Notes: generated by a model from the letters alone, not told the origin. 64,000 nucleotides of DNA from Chloroflexota bacterium (GCA_016191875.1 JACPVG010000036.1:299252-363251), one strand, 5' to 3'. Shown: positions 45,869-53,504, counted from the first letter of the stretch. Made by a program: numbers and translations.

Positions 45869-46789
45869 TCAATCGTAGAATCCCAGGATGGCCGGAGCCA
45901 CATCGGTCAGAGCGTGCAGGTTGGCGCAGAAACGCGCCCGCAGTTCCGCGGCGCCGATGACCAGGCCCGGCACGGGGTTGGCGGTGTGGCGGCGGGTGGT
46001 CATGTCTTCCAGGTTGCCGTGGTCGGAGGTAAGCAGGATGAGACCGGCGTCGTCATCCCAGGCATCCAGCAGGCCGCCCAGCACGGCATCGAACGATTCC
46101 ATCAGTTCGACCGCCTGGGCCTTGTCCTGGCGATGGCCGGCGTAGTCGCTGAACCAGTATTCAAAGAAGGCGAAATCGTAGGAGGCCGCCAGGGCCGCCA
46201 GTTTGCGCCCGGCCGCCTGGCCGTCTATCACGGGCAGGTCGGGCGGGCCGATGAACCGCCGCCAGCCTTCGCCGGTGAAATCGGCGGTGAGCGCCGCGCC
46301 GCTGGCGAGGTCGGCGCTGGTCTTGAGCGCCAGCCCGGCCTCGGTGACGGCCAGCGGGATGGCGGAGTACAGCCGCTTGCCGCTCTGGATGCCGTCGAAG
46401 TAGCCCTGGGGGTAGGCGTTGAGCAGGGCGGCGGTATAGCCGCGCTGCCTGAGCGTGGAAAATAGCGTGCCTTTGCGAATCTCGCCGGCCACCGCCGGGT
46501 TGGGCTTGGGGCCATAGTGCTCGCCCACGGCCTGGGGGATGTTGCGGCCGGTGAGCAGGGCGGCCTGGCCGGTGGCCGATTGCGGCAGCCCGCCTACGCC
46601 CAAATTGGGATCCAGGGCCAGCAGGCTGGCGCGCTCGGTCTCCAGCGGGGCCACGCCCGCAGCCAGTTGGCTGCCGTCCAGCAGGGCTTGCAGGTTGGGC
46701 GTACGGGCCTGGATGAGCGGGTTGGTCTCCGGGTCGTTCGGGCCCAGGCCGACGCCATCCATGAACAGGAACAGGAATTTGATCGCCAA
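45869..46789 (-). CDS. iPGM/alkaline-phosphatase-superfamily metalloenzyme
   Basis: A 306-residue member of the alkaline phosphatase superfamily, closest in style to cofactor-independent phosphoglycerate mutase-like metalloenzymes. Metal-site features are FLFMDGVGLGPND near the N-terminus, the nucleophile region LPQSATGQAALLTGRN (Ser/Thr), and LLTSDHGNLEDMTTRRHTANPV with the Asp-His-Gly and final His ligands. It lacks the large inserted domain of true iPGM (about 510 residues), so it is more likely a phosphatase or phosphotransferase of unknown substrate. The start is TTG (46789). The M1 peptidase gene follows 17 bp later. Confidence 0.85.
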   Translation of the reverse strand: MAIKFLFLFMDGVGLGPNDPETNPLIQARTPNLQALLDGSQLAAGVAPLETERASLLALDPNLGVGGLPQSATGQAALLTGRNIPQAVGEHYGPKPNPAVAGEIRKGTLFSTLRQRGYTAALLNAYPQGYFDGIQSGKRLYSAIPLAVTEAGLALKTSADLASGAALTADFTGEGWRRFIGPPDLPVIDGQAAGRKLAALAASYDFAFFEYWFSDYAGHRQDKAQAVELMESFDAVLGGLLDAWDDDAGLILLTSDHGNLEDMTTRRHTANPVPGLVIGAAELRARFCANLHALTDVAPAILGFYD

Positions 46790-46862
46790 GGGGTCTCCGC
46801 GGGCGATTGTACCCTAAAGGCATCGGCGTGCCGGGTGCCGGAGTGCTGAGGTGGTGAAGGGG

Positions 46863-48011
46863 TCAGCCCGCCTCGGCGAAGCGGCGGGCGCTTTCGATGC
46901 GCTGGTTGAGCGGCGGGTGGTTGTAGAACAGCCACACCACCCAGGCTTCCGGGTCCACATCGGCCAGGTTCTGGTTGGCGAGGCGGGTGAAAGCGTTGGC
47001 GAACGCGGCGGCTTTGCCGGTGGCCTGCAGGGCGTAGCGGTCAGCCAGACGCTCGCGCCAGCGCGAAAAACCGTTCTCCAACGGCATGGTGAGCAGGCCG
47101 TAGCCGCCCAGCACCAGCGCCAGCAGCGGCAGGGCGGCCGGGTCGGCGATGCTCTCGAAACCGAAGGCGGCTGCGCCCCAACGCATCGCCAGCGAGGCCA
47201 GGTACAGCCCGACCAGCGTGGAGACTGTGCCGAAGGCGATGAACAGCGGGATATCGCGGTTGACGTGGTGGCCGAGTTCGTGCGCCAGCACGGTCTCGAT
47301 CTCATCGGGCGTGAATTTGTCGATGAGCGTGTCTCCCAGGATGATACGCCGCGTGTTGCCGATGCCGGTGAGGGCGGCGTTGGCGGACTTGGTGCGGCGC
47401 GACATGTCGAACTTGTAGACGCCCTTGACCCGGGTGTGGGCGCGCTCGGCCAGGCGAATCAGGCGTTCGGCCAGATCGCGGTGCTGTTCATCCAGCGGCA
47501 CGAACTTGTTAAAGATCGGCATGATGAGCACCGGCGCCAGGTTGGAAAGCAGCACACTGAACACCAGCATGAAGCCCGCCGCCCACAGCCACCACATGTC
47601 CGGGTAAGACCTCAGGAACAGGTAAATGAATTCCAACACCAGCAGGCCGATGGGCAGACCTACGGCCAGGCCTTTGACGCGGTCGAGCAGCCAGTCCTTG
47701 AGGGATTGGGTGGAGAGTTCATAGCGGTGCGGCAGGACGAAGCCAGAGTAATAACTGAGCGGGGTGGTGAGTAGCGAATCGACCCCGCCGTAGACCACGG
47801 CGAAGGCCGCGACCAGCAGCCAGGGGCTGGCGGTGAAGCCGGTCAGCCAGCCTTTGAGCGCCAGCGCCCAGCCGAAGCCCAGCCAGGCGGCGGCGTACAG
47901 CCCCTCCCACAGGACGTTGACCAGCCACAGGCGGCGTTTGATGCGGTTGTATTCTTTGGCTTTGGTCTGGCGTTCGGGGTCGAGGGCGACGGGGGTGTTG
48001 GAGTCGGTCAT
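46863..48011 (-). CDS. M48 family (Ste24-like) membrane metallopeptidase
   Basis: A 382-residue membrane zinc protease. It has about four to five hydrophobic segments (LLVAAFAVVYGGVDSLL, GLAVGLPIGLLVLEFIYLFL and others). The zinc site VLAHELGHHVNRD is a clear HExxH, followed by a Glu-containing helix (ANAFTRLANQNLAD region) and the ASRR-like SARRFAE tail. The length and order resemble eukaryotic CAAX protease 1/Ste24 rather than short HtpX. Bacterial members clear damaged membrane proteins. A TATAAT 6 bp from the ATG suggests a leaderless transcript that begins just after the hairpin ending the redox operon. Confidence 0.92.
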   Translation of the reverse strand: MTDSNTPVALDPERQTKAKEYNRIKRRLWLVNVLWEGLYAAAWLGFGWALALKGWLTGFTASPWLLVAAFAVVYGGVDSLLTTPLSYYSGFVLPHRYELSTQSLKDWLLDRVKGLAVGLPIGLLVLEFIYLFLRSYPDMWWLWAAGFMLVFSVLLSNLAPVLIMPIFNKFVPLDEQHRDLAERLIRLAERAHTRVKGVYKFDMSRRTKSANAALTGIGNTRRIILGDTLIDKFTPDEIETVLAHELGHHVNRDIPLFIAFGTVSTLVGLYLASLAMRWGAAAFGFESIADPAALPLLALVLGGYGLLTMPLENGFSRWRERLADRYALQATGKAAAFANAFTRLANQNLADVDPEAWVVWLFYNHPPLNQRIESARRFAEAG

Positions 48012-48017
48012 GCGGCC

Positions 48018-48023
48018 ATTATA
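48018..48023 (-). promoter_or_regulatory. -10 box 6 bp before the M48 peptidase gene
   Basis: TATAAT on the minus strand, 6 bp from the ATG at 48011, implies a leaderless mRNA. It lies directly after the GC-rich hairpin that follows the upstream operon. Confidence 0.5.
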
Positions 48024-48037
48024 GCGCGGAGGATTGG

Positions 48038-48071
48038 GCGCGGGCGGGTTGGAATCCCAACCCGCCCGCGC
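48038..48071 (-). terminator. strong GC hairpin after the selenoprotein gene
   Basis: GCGCGGGCGGGTTGG (48038-48052) and its exact reverse complement (48057-48071) close a 4-nt loop: 15 perfect pairs. There is no T-tract on the minus strand, so it may block exonucleases or act as an unusual terminator rather than a classical one. Confidence 0.55.
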
Positions 48072-48081
48072 GAACCATTTC

Positions 48082-48549
48082 TTACGGCACCCAGTCGGAG
48101 AGCACGCGGATGTCGATCTCCGGGTTGGCCGGGTCGTTGGTTTTCAACAGAACCCGGAACTCATGAAATCCGTCCATGCCTTCGTGCATCATGAACTCGG
48201 TGGAGGTGATAAAGGTGCTTTCGCCGGGCTGGAGGACCATCGAACCGATGGTCAGTGAAGGCGGTCAACAGCCCTCCAGAACTTCCACATACGGCTGCTC
48301 CTTGAAGCGCAGCGTGCCGTCTCCGGTGTTGGTCACCACCACCTGGAAGGTCAGTTGGGTGTTGAATTTCACCGTCCCGAAGTCAAACACCTGGCGGTTG
48401 ACCGAGATGGCCGGCGTGCCGCCGCCCGTACCCTGCCCGCTCAGGCCGATGTAGAAGGCCACTGCCAGCAGCACTGCGCCGCCGATCAGCGCCCAGTGAA
48501 TCGGCGTGAGTTTCGTACGTTTGCGTGACCGGGTTTTGTGTTGTCCCAT
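48082..48549 (-). CDS. DUF1573-like membrane-anchored selenoprotein candidate (in-frame UGA)
   Basis: The ORF track ends this gene at the TGA at 48265-48267 after 94 residues. The same frame continues for 60 sense codons to a TAA at 48082-48084, giving 155 residues with residue 95 encoded by UGA. The region across the UGA is coherent: VEVLEGC-U-PPSLTIGS, then VLQPGEST and STEFMMHEGMDGFHEFRV, LLKTNDPANPE, the beta-sandwich pattern of DUF1573-like proteins. I expect homologues to have Cys at residue 95, giving a Cys-Cys pair. A SECIS-like hairpin follows. One N-terminal helix (LIGGAVLLAVAFYIGL) anchors the domain outside the membrane. It is last in a five-gene copper/heme/iron-sulfur operon, so a redox role at Cys-Sec is likely. 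Decoding requires selABCD elsewhere in the genome. Confidence 0.78.
48235..48253 (-). promoter_or_regulatory. bacterial SECIS-like hairpin after the in-frame UGA
   Basis: On the mRNA strand the UGA (48265-48267) is followed by 11 nt and then GACCATC-GGTTC-GATGGTC: a perfect 7-bp stem with a 5-nt loop that starts GG. The loop begins 18 nt after the UGA. This fits published bacterial SECIS rules: short apical loop, G in the first two loop positions, and 16-37 nt from the UGA. Confidence 0.72.
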
Positions 48550-48564
48550 TGTCCAATCTCCTTT

Positions 48565-49536
48565 CTATGGATAGTCCATCTGCAAGGTGTACAGGTATGC
48601 CACCACGTGCCAGAGCTGCTCATCGGTGTAGATCGCGCCCCACATCGGCATGCCGGTACCCATGCCGCCGCGTAGCAGCTTGCCCTGCAGCAGGGCGGGG
48701 CTGGCCCCCAGCAGGATGGCCGGGTCCTGCCAATCCGGTGGCGATTGCATCAGCATGTCGGGCGCGCCCGCCAACCCCTGCATGGCGGCTTGTCCGGCAG
48801 AGGCCAGGTCATCAGCGTACAGGCCGTCGCCAGCGCCCTGCGGGCCGTGGCAGGCGGCGCAGTCCTGCCGGAAGATGGTCTCGCCCTCGGCCAGAGCGGC
48901 CGGGCTGGTCTGGCGCGCCCACAGGGCCGCCACCAGGTCCCAGCGCTGCGCGTCGGTGAGGTTCTCCAGGCCGGGTTGATTCCCCAGGCTGCTCCACAAC
49001 TGGGCCGGGGATGCGGCTGCGTACTGGTCGAACGAGAACTCAAGCGCCACAACCGGCGCCGCCAGGGCGTTGGGGCGCTCAGCTGGCGTAGTCTCTGCCG
49101 GATGGGGGGCATCGATGTCAATGCCCAGTTGGGCGTAGAGCGGCGGCGTGGGCGCGCCTGCTTGCACGTCGCTGCCGCGCACTTCGATGACGCCGCGCAT
49201 GCGCCAGTGATTCAGCCCGCACCAGACCGTGCAGTAGTAGGTGTATATGCCGGGCTGGTCGAAGGTCAGGGTGACTTCGGTTACTTTGCCCGGTTCGACC
49301 AGCACGGCCTCGAAATCCGTCCGGCCGACGCCGAAACCGTGCAGCACGTCGTCGGAGGTCAGGCGCACGGTGAGCGGCTGGCCGGCCTCGGCGCGTAGAA
49401 CGTCTGGCGCCCAACCGCCTTGCTCGGCCAGCCGGGCGTGCAGGAGGGGCGGGCGCTGCCGGGCGGCCAGCGGGAAGCCGACGGCGGCCGCGGCCAGCCC
49501 CAGCACCAGCAGCCGGGCGAGCGTTTCGGCTCTCAT
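48565..49536 (-). CDS. periplasmic CuA cupredoxin fused to cytochrome c
   Basis: A 323-residue exported protein. The track ORF is too long; the ATG at 49536 overlaps the polyferredoxin stop by 4 nt. An N-terminal hydrophobic segment is followed by a cupredoxin domain with a full CuA set: His66 (VLHGFGV), then YYCTVWCGLNHWRM with Cys102, Cys106, His110 and Met113. The C-terminal domain has one heme site CAACH (226-230) and a later Met-rich segment (MGTGMPMWG) for the axial ligand. The pattern is that of cytochrome c oxidase subunit II of the caa3 type, but the two-helix membrane hairpin is absent. It probably carries electrons between periplasmic partners; no oxidase subunit I lies in the window. 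Confidence 0.9.
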   Translation of the reverse strand: MRAETLARLLVLGLAAAAVGFPLAARQRPPLLHARLAEQGGWAPDVLRAEAGQPLTVRLTSDDVLHGFGVGRTDFEAVLVEPGKVTEVTLTFDQPGIYTYYCTVWCGLNHWRMRGVIEVRGSDVQAGAPTPPLYAQLGIDIDAPHPAETTPAERPNALAAPVVALEFSFDQYAAASPAQLWSSLGNQPGLENLTDAQRWDLVAALWARQTSPAALAEGETIFRQDCAACHGPQGAGDGLYADDLASAGQAAMQGLAGAPDMLMQSPPDWQDPAILLGASPALLQGKLLRGGMGTGMPMWGAIYTDEQLWHVVAYLYTLQMDYP

Positions 49537-50882
49537 AGCAGCAATCCCATCATCGCCAGGGTAAGACCGAAGGCGTAGCCGGTTACCGGCAGCGCATGGA
49601 ACCCGCCCTGGGCCGCCGCCCGGCGGGCGACGCGCGCCGCCCAGAACGCGCCCACCACCAGCGCGCCGATTTGCAGCGGCAGCCCCCAGCTGGTGAGGAG
49701 CGGCTGCCAGGCCAGACCCGCCGCGCCGAACAGGTCCCAGCCCCAGCCGAGTGGGTCGGAGAACACGTTGAGGACGTAGACGGCGTTGGCGAACACGAAC
49801 GACAGGCTGAAGGCGGCCCAGAACATCAGGCCGAGCGGGACCAGGGCGGAGGCCGCCAGGGCGAAGTCGCTGCGCCGGGCGGTGCGGCGACGCGGCGCAG
49901 CGAAGACCTGCCCGAGACGCACCGCCAGCCAGAACAGGCCCGGCAACAGGCCGAAGCAGATGAACAGGAAAGCGGCCGCGTAGGCCAGCCAGGCCGGGCT
50001 GCCCACCGCCAGGGCGGCGGCCTTCAGGCCGCCCCACGGGCCTAGCAGGATGGCGGCATAAGCCAGGGCCGCGCCCAGCATCAGGAAGGCCTTGAAGGCT
50101 TCGTCCAGGCGGGCGGCCGGCTTTTCCAGGTCGCCGCCAAAGGGCCGCAGGTTGAGGGCGATGTTGTCTTTGGGGCAGGCGCGCAGGCATTCCAGGCACA
50201 GGCCGCAGGTGGAATTGCGCGCCAGCCCGGCCGGGAAGACGCCCCACGGGCAGCCGTAGCCGCTCTCCGAGCCGTTGTAGCAGGCTTTGCTGGCGCAGGC
50301 GGCGCACACGGCGGTATCCGCCACGCGCAGTTCCAGCGGGGCGGCCTGAGCGTACAGGCCGATGAAGCCGCCCACCGGGCAGACGGCGCGGCAGAAGGCG
50401 CGCCGTTCATAGACCGCGCTCAACCCAATGGCGGCCGCGAGCATGCCCGCCAGCGCCAGGGCGGTGACGCGCGGGTTGGTGAGGATGACGGCCGAGAACA
50501 GCGCCATGAGCGTGAAGACGCCGTTCTGCAGCCAGATGTTGCGCAGGGCTTTGGGCAGCCGCCGGTTGAGGCCGCGCGGCGGCCGGCCGGAGGGGCCGAG
50601 CAGGGCGCCGCGCTGGAGCCAATCGCCCGCCAGCGGGATGGGGCAGACCGCGCACCAGCCGCGCCCGGCCAGCGGCACGGCCGCCAGGATGAGCAGCGCC
50701 CACCAGAGAATCCACACGGCGATGATGCCGAAATTGCGGCTGCCGACCGGGGTGCCCAGCAGCCCGGAGACGATGACAAAGAGGAACCCGGCCAGCAGCA
50801 GCGCGGCGGCAATGAACTGCGGCCAGCGGCTTTTCAGGGCGGCTTTGAGCCAGGGACTGCGGGTGAGCGCCAGGCGCTTCAT
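49533..50882 (-). CDS. NapH/CcoG-like membrane polyferredoxin
   Basis: A 449-residue membrane protein; I start at the ATG at 50882, which overlaps the cupredoxin stop by 4 nt. The N-terminal half has four helices with CxxxCP motifs facing the cytoplasm, WCAVCPIPLAGDW and FCRAVCPVGGF, as in the NapH/NosR/RdxA group. A bacterial-ferredoxin-like region then shows VCAACASKACYNG and STCGLCLECLRACPKDN, sites for two [4Fe-4S] clusters. The C-terminal third adds about five more helices. Such proteins move electrons across the membrane from quinol or ferredoxin. Here the likely partners are the copper and heme proteins of the same operon. Confidence 0.9.
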   Translation of the reverse strand: MKRLALTRSPWLKAALKSRWPQFIAAALLLAGFLFVIVSGLLGTPVGSRNFGIIAVWILWWALLILAAVPLAGRGWCAVCPIPLAGDWLQRGALLGPSGRPPRGLNRRLPKALRNIWLQNGVFTLMALFSAVILTNPRVTALALAGMLAAAIGLSAVYERRAFCRAVCPVGGFIGLYAQAAPLELRVADTAVCAACASKACYNGSESGYGCPWGVFPAGLARNSTCGLCLECLRACPKDNIALNLRPFGGDLEKPAARLDEAFKAFLMLGAALAYAAILLGPWGGLKAAALAVGSPAWLAYAAAFLFICFGLLPGLFWLAVRLGQVFAAPRRRTARRSDFALAASALVPLGLMFWAAFSLSFVFANAVYVLNVFSDPLGWGWDLFGAAGLAWQPLLTSWGLPLQIGALVVGAFWAARVARRAAAQGGFHALPVTGYAFGLTLAMMGLLL

Positions 50883-51334
50883 TCCGCCGCCTTCCGGAGC
50901 GTGAGCGGGGCGGCCAGCACGGCCAGCCCCGCCAGGGCCGCGGCGCGGGCCAGCGTCCAGTTCGGGCCGACCACCAGCCGCCCGAGCATGAAGGGGTGCA
51001 AGGTCCCGCAGGTGACGCTGCAACGCAGGCGGAACACGCCCGCCCGGCTGGCGATGAAGGTGAGCGCCGCCGGTTGGCCCGGCTGGGCCTCGGCCGAAAC
51101 GTCGTAGCCGTCCACGTACAGGCCGTGGGTAACGTCCGTGCTGTGCAGTTCGATGGTGATGGTGTCGCCGGGGTTGGCGCGCAGGCTGGCGGGCGTGAAA
51201 GCGTATTGCCCGGCCCCCACCCGGAAGAAGCGTTCCAGCGGCGCGGCCGCGGCCGGAGCGGGAATCAAAATGACCGCCAGCGCCACACTTGCCAGCGCCA
51301 GGGTCATCCAGAGGTCTTTCCTTCTGAGATTCAT
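50879..51334 (-). CDS. small exported cupredoxin with CuA-type motif
   Basis: A 151-residue protein with a signal peptide (ending about APAAAA), one cupredoxin domain and a C-terminal membrane helix (about 128-145). His70 (VTHGLYV) and RCSVTCGTLHPFM, with Cys105, Cys109, His113 and Met116, match the CuA pattern C-x3-C-x3-H-x2-M. It therefore carries the same binuclear copper motif as the cytochrome fusion two genes downstream, without the heme. It starts 20 bp after the PCYCGC gene and overlaps the polyferredoxin gene by 4 nt. It may deliver copper or pass electrons; both are possible. Confidence 0.87.
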   Translation of the reverse strand: MNLRRKDLWMTLALASVALAVILIPAPAAAAPLERFFRVGAGQYAFTPASLRANPGDTITIELHSTDVTHGLYVDGYDVSAEAQPGQPAALTFIASRAGVFRLRCSVTCGTLHPFMLGRLVVGPNWTLARAAALAGLAVLAAPLTLRKAAE

Positions 51335-51354
51335 CGTTCAATGCCCGGCCGGGG

Positions 51355-51819
51355 TTATGGCAGGTTGGATGGCCCATAGCGGCCGTAGGTCTGGTCGATG
51401 AAGGCCTGCATGTCCGGCACGTCTTCGCCGTCGCGCATCATGCGCATCACGTCCTGGGTGATATCCACGCAGATCTGGCAGCCAAGGGCATGGCCGTCGA
51501 AGACCAGGTTGCCGGCTGCGTCCGCTCCGGAGACGTAGCAGGCGTAGTTGGACGTATGGCCGATGCTGCCGCAGCCGCAGTAGCAGGGAAACTGCTGCAT
51601 GAGGTCCGGGTTGGCGGCGGCGAAGCGGTAGGCGTCGCTCACGCGCGTCGGGGCGTCCTGCACGGCCTGGGGCAGATGTTCCATGCCCAGCAGCTCCAGG
51701 TCTGCGGCGCCGGAGGAACAGGCGGGCAGGCCGGAGATGAGCAGCAGGGCCAGGATGGAGAACAGGGCAAAGCGGCGGTGGCGTGTGGGCATGTTACGTC
51801 TCGAGGGCGTGAGAGTCAT
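51355..51819 (-). CDS. PCYCGC-motif lipoprotein
   Basis: A 154-residue lipoprotein (lipobox SGLPAC) with the family motif FPCYCGCGSIGHTSNYACY and a later CQICVD pair, followed by TQDVMRMMRDGEDVPDMQ. The PCYCGC family has no established function. The many Cys residues suggest metal or thiol chemistry outside the membrane. Two starts are possible: ATG at 51819, five bases after a TATAAT (leaderless), or ATG at 51792, which leaves a short leader but also lacks an SD. The gene leads the five-gene redox operon. Confidence 0.85.
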   Translation of the reverse strand: MTLTPSRRNMPTRHRRFALFSILALLLISGLPACSSGAADLELLGMEHLPQAVQDAPTRVSDAYRFAAANPDLMQQFPCYCGCGSIGHTSNYACYVSGADAAGNLVFDGHALGCQICVDITQDVMRMMRDGEDVPDMQAFIDQTYGRYGPSNLP

Positions 51820-51824
51820 GCCCG

Positions 51825-51830
51825 ATTATA
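51825..51830 (-). promoter_or_regulatory. -10 box of the redox operon
   Basis: TATAAT on the minus strand lies 5 bp from the ATG at 51819 and 32 bp from the alternative ATG at 51792. The -35 region is weak. Confidence 0.5.
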
Positions 51831-51918
51831 GGGTTGCAGGGTGCGGGGATGTAGGGACAAATGCCCCGTTCTTGGCGGGAATTTTTACCCGAAAGGTCTG
51901 AATTTTATCCAGCCGCGC

Positions 51919-52626
51919 TCATGCCCCCAACTTGCGCAGCAGGAACTCCTGAAGGAACAGCGGCGGGTTGCGCAGGTCGAAGGGGGTGAGGCGGCCCAAC
52001 GCGGCCATCTGGTGAATGGCCGGGCGCGCCTGGTGCGGCGTGTCGATGGCTTCGGCCAGTTCATCGGCCAGGCGGCCGCTGCCGCGCAGCAGCACCACCT
52101 CGCGCCCCTGACGCACGTTCTCCAGCACCTCTTTTTCCGCGCCGCTGCCGCCGTTGGCCAGCACGCCCAGCGAGCGCTGCCCGGCCGAAAGGAACTCCGC
52201 CAGGGCGAACAACGGCCGGCGCTCCTCGCCGAACGCCTGCCCTTCCACCTGCACGATGTGGGTGTGGTGGCCGCCGAAGGGGTAGGCGTGCTCGTCGTGC
52301 TCGCCCGGCAGGCTGGTCACGCCCGCCGGGGCCACGCCCACGTAGGGGCCGGGGAAGCCCAGCCCGGCCAGGGCGGCGTTGAGCATACCCATGATGCCCG
52401 AATCGGTGCCGCCGTCGATGACGGCCGCGCCGGTCCGCAGCATGGCAGGGGCCAGACCCTCGTGGATGTGGCGCTCCAGACGCGCCCGGTCGTCCGGGGC
52501 CAGCTTGGCCGCCCCGCCCATCACCACCACCAGCGGGCGCTGCGGGCGCAGGCCCAGGCGGGCGGCGATCTCCGCGCCCGGCGTGGTTTTGGCGACCAGC
52601 ACGGCGGTTGCATTATCCGTTTTCAT
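51919..52626 (-). CDS. SLOG-family protein of the LSDAT (TRPM-like) type
   Basis: A 235-residue Rossmann-like protein of the SLOG superfamily, in the prokaryotic LSDAT group related to the N-terminal domain of TRPM channels. Motifs include LVVVMGGAAKL, AAVIDGGTDSGIMGMLN, YVGVAPAGVTSLPG, a conserved acidic-aromatic block HHTHIVQVEG, and VLANGGSGAEKEVLENVRQG. SLOG proteins are thought to bind nucleotide-derived ligands, and several sit in bacterial signalling or conflict systems. It overlaps the upstream membrane-protein gene by 14 nt, so the two are translated together. The ligand is unknown. Confidence 0.82.
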   Translation of the reverse strand: MKTDNATAVLVAKTTPGAEIAARLGLRPQRPLVVVMGGAAKLAPDDRARLERHIHEGLAPAMLRTGAAVIDGGTDSGIMGMLNAALAGLGFPGPYVGVAPAGVTSLPGEHDEHAYPFGGHHTHIVQVEGQAFGEERRPLFALAEFLSAGQRSLGVLANGGSGAEKEVLENVRQGREVVLLRGSGRLADELAEAIDTPHQARPAIHQMAALGRLTPFDLRNPPLFLQEFLLRKLGA

Positions 52627-53449
52627 CGGTTTTCATTTGGGGCGGTTTCAGGCTTCCCAGGACGTTAACGAGCCGCGGCCGGAATGCGTTATACAGGTGC
52701 AGGACGCGCCAGAAGGCCAGCGCGGCCATGCCGTGCGCCAGCACGGCGAACAGGGGCGGCTGCTCCAGCGTGTAGTAGATCCAGGTCAGGCGCGTCGTGC
52801 CCCACAGTTCCAGGTAGTAGCCCAGCGCCGAACCGGCCGCGAAGTTGAGGAAGGCGGCGCGCGCATCGGTGGGGGTGAGGATGAGGAAGGCGCACAGGCC
52901 CAGCGCCGCCAGCGTGAGCGAACGGCCGAAGGTTGGGGCGACGAAAACAAGCATGAGGGCGTAGAAGGCGGGCAGGGCCAGCCAGTACAGCCTGGCGAAG
53001 GCCTGCTCCGGGATGCGCCGCGCCAGCAGACGCAGGAAGCGCACCATGCGGTCAATGCTCAGGCTGGCGATGGGCCAGGCGGGGATGATCCACAGCGGCG
53101 GGCGCTCGGCGGTGTAGTAATGCCACAGGTTGGTTTGCGTGCCCCACGATTCGATCACCAGCCCGCCCGCCAGCCCGATGACGATGATGGGCAGGTCGGC
53201 TTTCAGGTCGGCCCCGGCCATGATCATCAGCGACATGAACAGGAAGATGTTGATGAGCAGCCAATCCACCTGCCGCCAGAGGGGCACGGCGGGGTTGAAC
53301 AGGTCGAAGTATTCCTCGGCCAGCGGCCACCAGACGTACAGGATGAGCAGGATGAGCAGGGCAAAGCCGCTCATCAGGGCATAGGAGGCGCGCGTCCAGC
53401 GCAGGGCGGAACGCAGTTCGTGGAAGAGCGCAACGCGTGTTTCGGTCAT
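52613..53449 (-). CDS. polytopic membrane protein with internal duplication, partner of SLOG protein
   Basis: A 278-residue membrane protein with about eight hydrophobic helices. The two halves share a motif: ESWGTQTNLWHYYTAERPPL near residue 115 and ELWGTTRLTWIYYTLEQPPL near residue 220, i.e. E-x-WGT-x4-W-x-YYT-x-E-x-PPL, each followed by a helix. The charged and aromatic residues in the repeat may form a binding site. I do not recognise the family by name. It overlaps the SLOG gene by 14 nt. A TGTAAT on the minus strand lies 7 bp from the ATG. A membrane protein paired with a LSDAT protein recalls TRPM architecture, but that is only an analogy. Confidence 0.7.
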   Translation of the reverse strand: MTETRVALFHELRSALRWTRASYALMSGFALLILLILYVWWPLAEEYFDLFNPAVPLWRQVDWLLINIFLFMSLMIMAGADLKADLPIIVIGLAGGLVIESWGTQTNLWHYYTAERPPLWIIPAWPIASLSIDRMVRFLRLLARRIPEQAFARLYWLALPAFYALMLVFVAPTFGRSLTLAALGLCAFLILTPTDARAAFLNFAAGSALGYYLELWGTTRLTWIYYTLEQPPLFAVLAHGMAALAFWRVLHLYNAFRPRLVNVLGSLKPPQMKTDENG

Positions 53450-53498
53450 CGGGGAGATTACACCACAGATTCACAAGAGGTCAGCCAGGCGCGGAGGC

Positions 53499-53504
53499 TA
53501 TAAT
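53499..53504 (+). promoter_or_regulatory. -10 box before the cupin gene
   Basis: A perfect TATAAT lies 31 bp upstream of the ATG at 53536. No good -35 is placed at 17 bp. Confidence 0.45.

Noticed and set aside
48265-48549. Treating the 94-aa ORF as a complete small protein ending at TGA
   Set aside because: The frame past the TGA encodes the rest of the domain, and a SECIS-like hairpin is correctly placed. A stop or sequencing error is possible but less likely.
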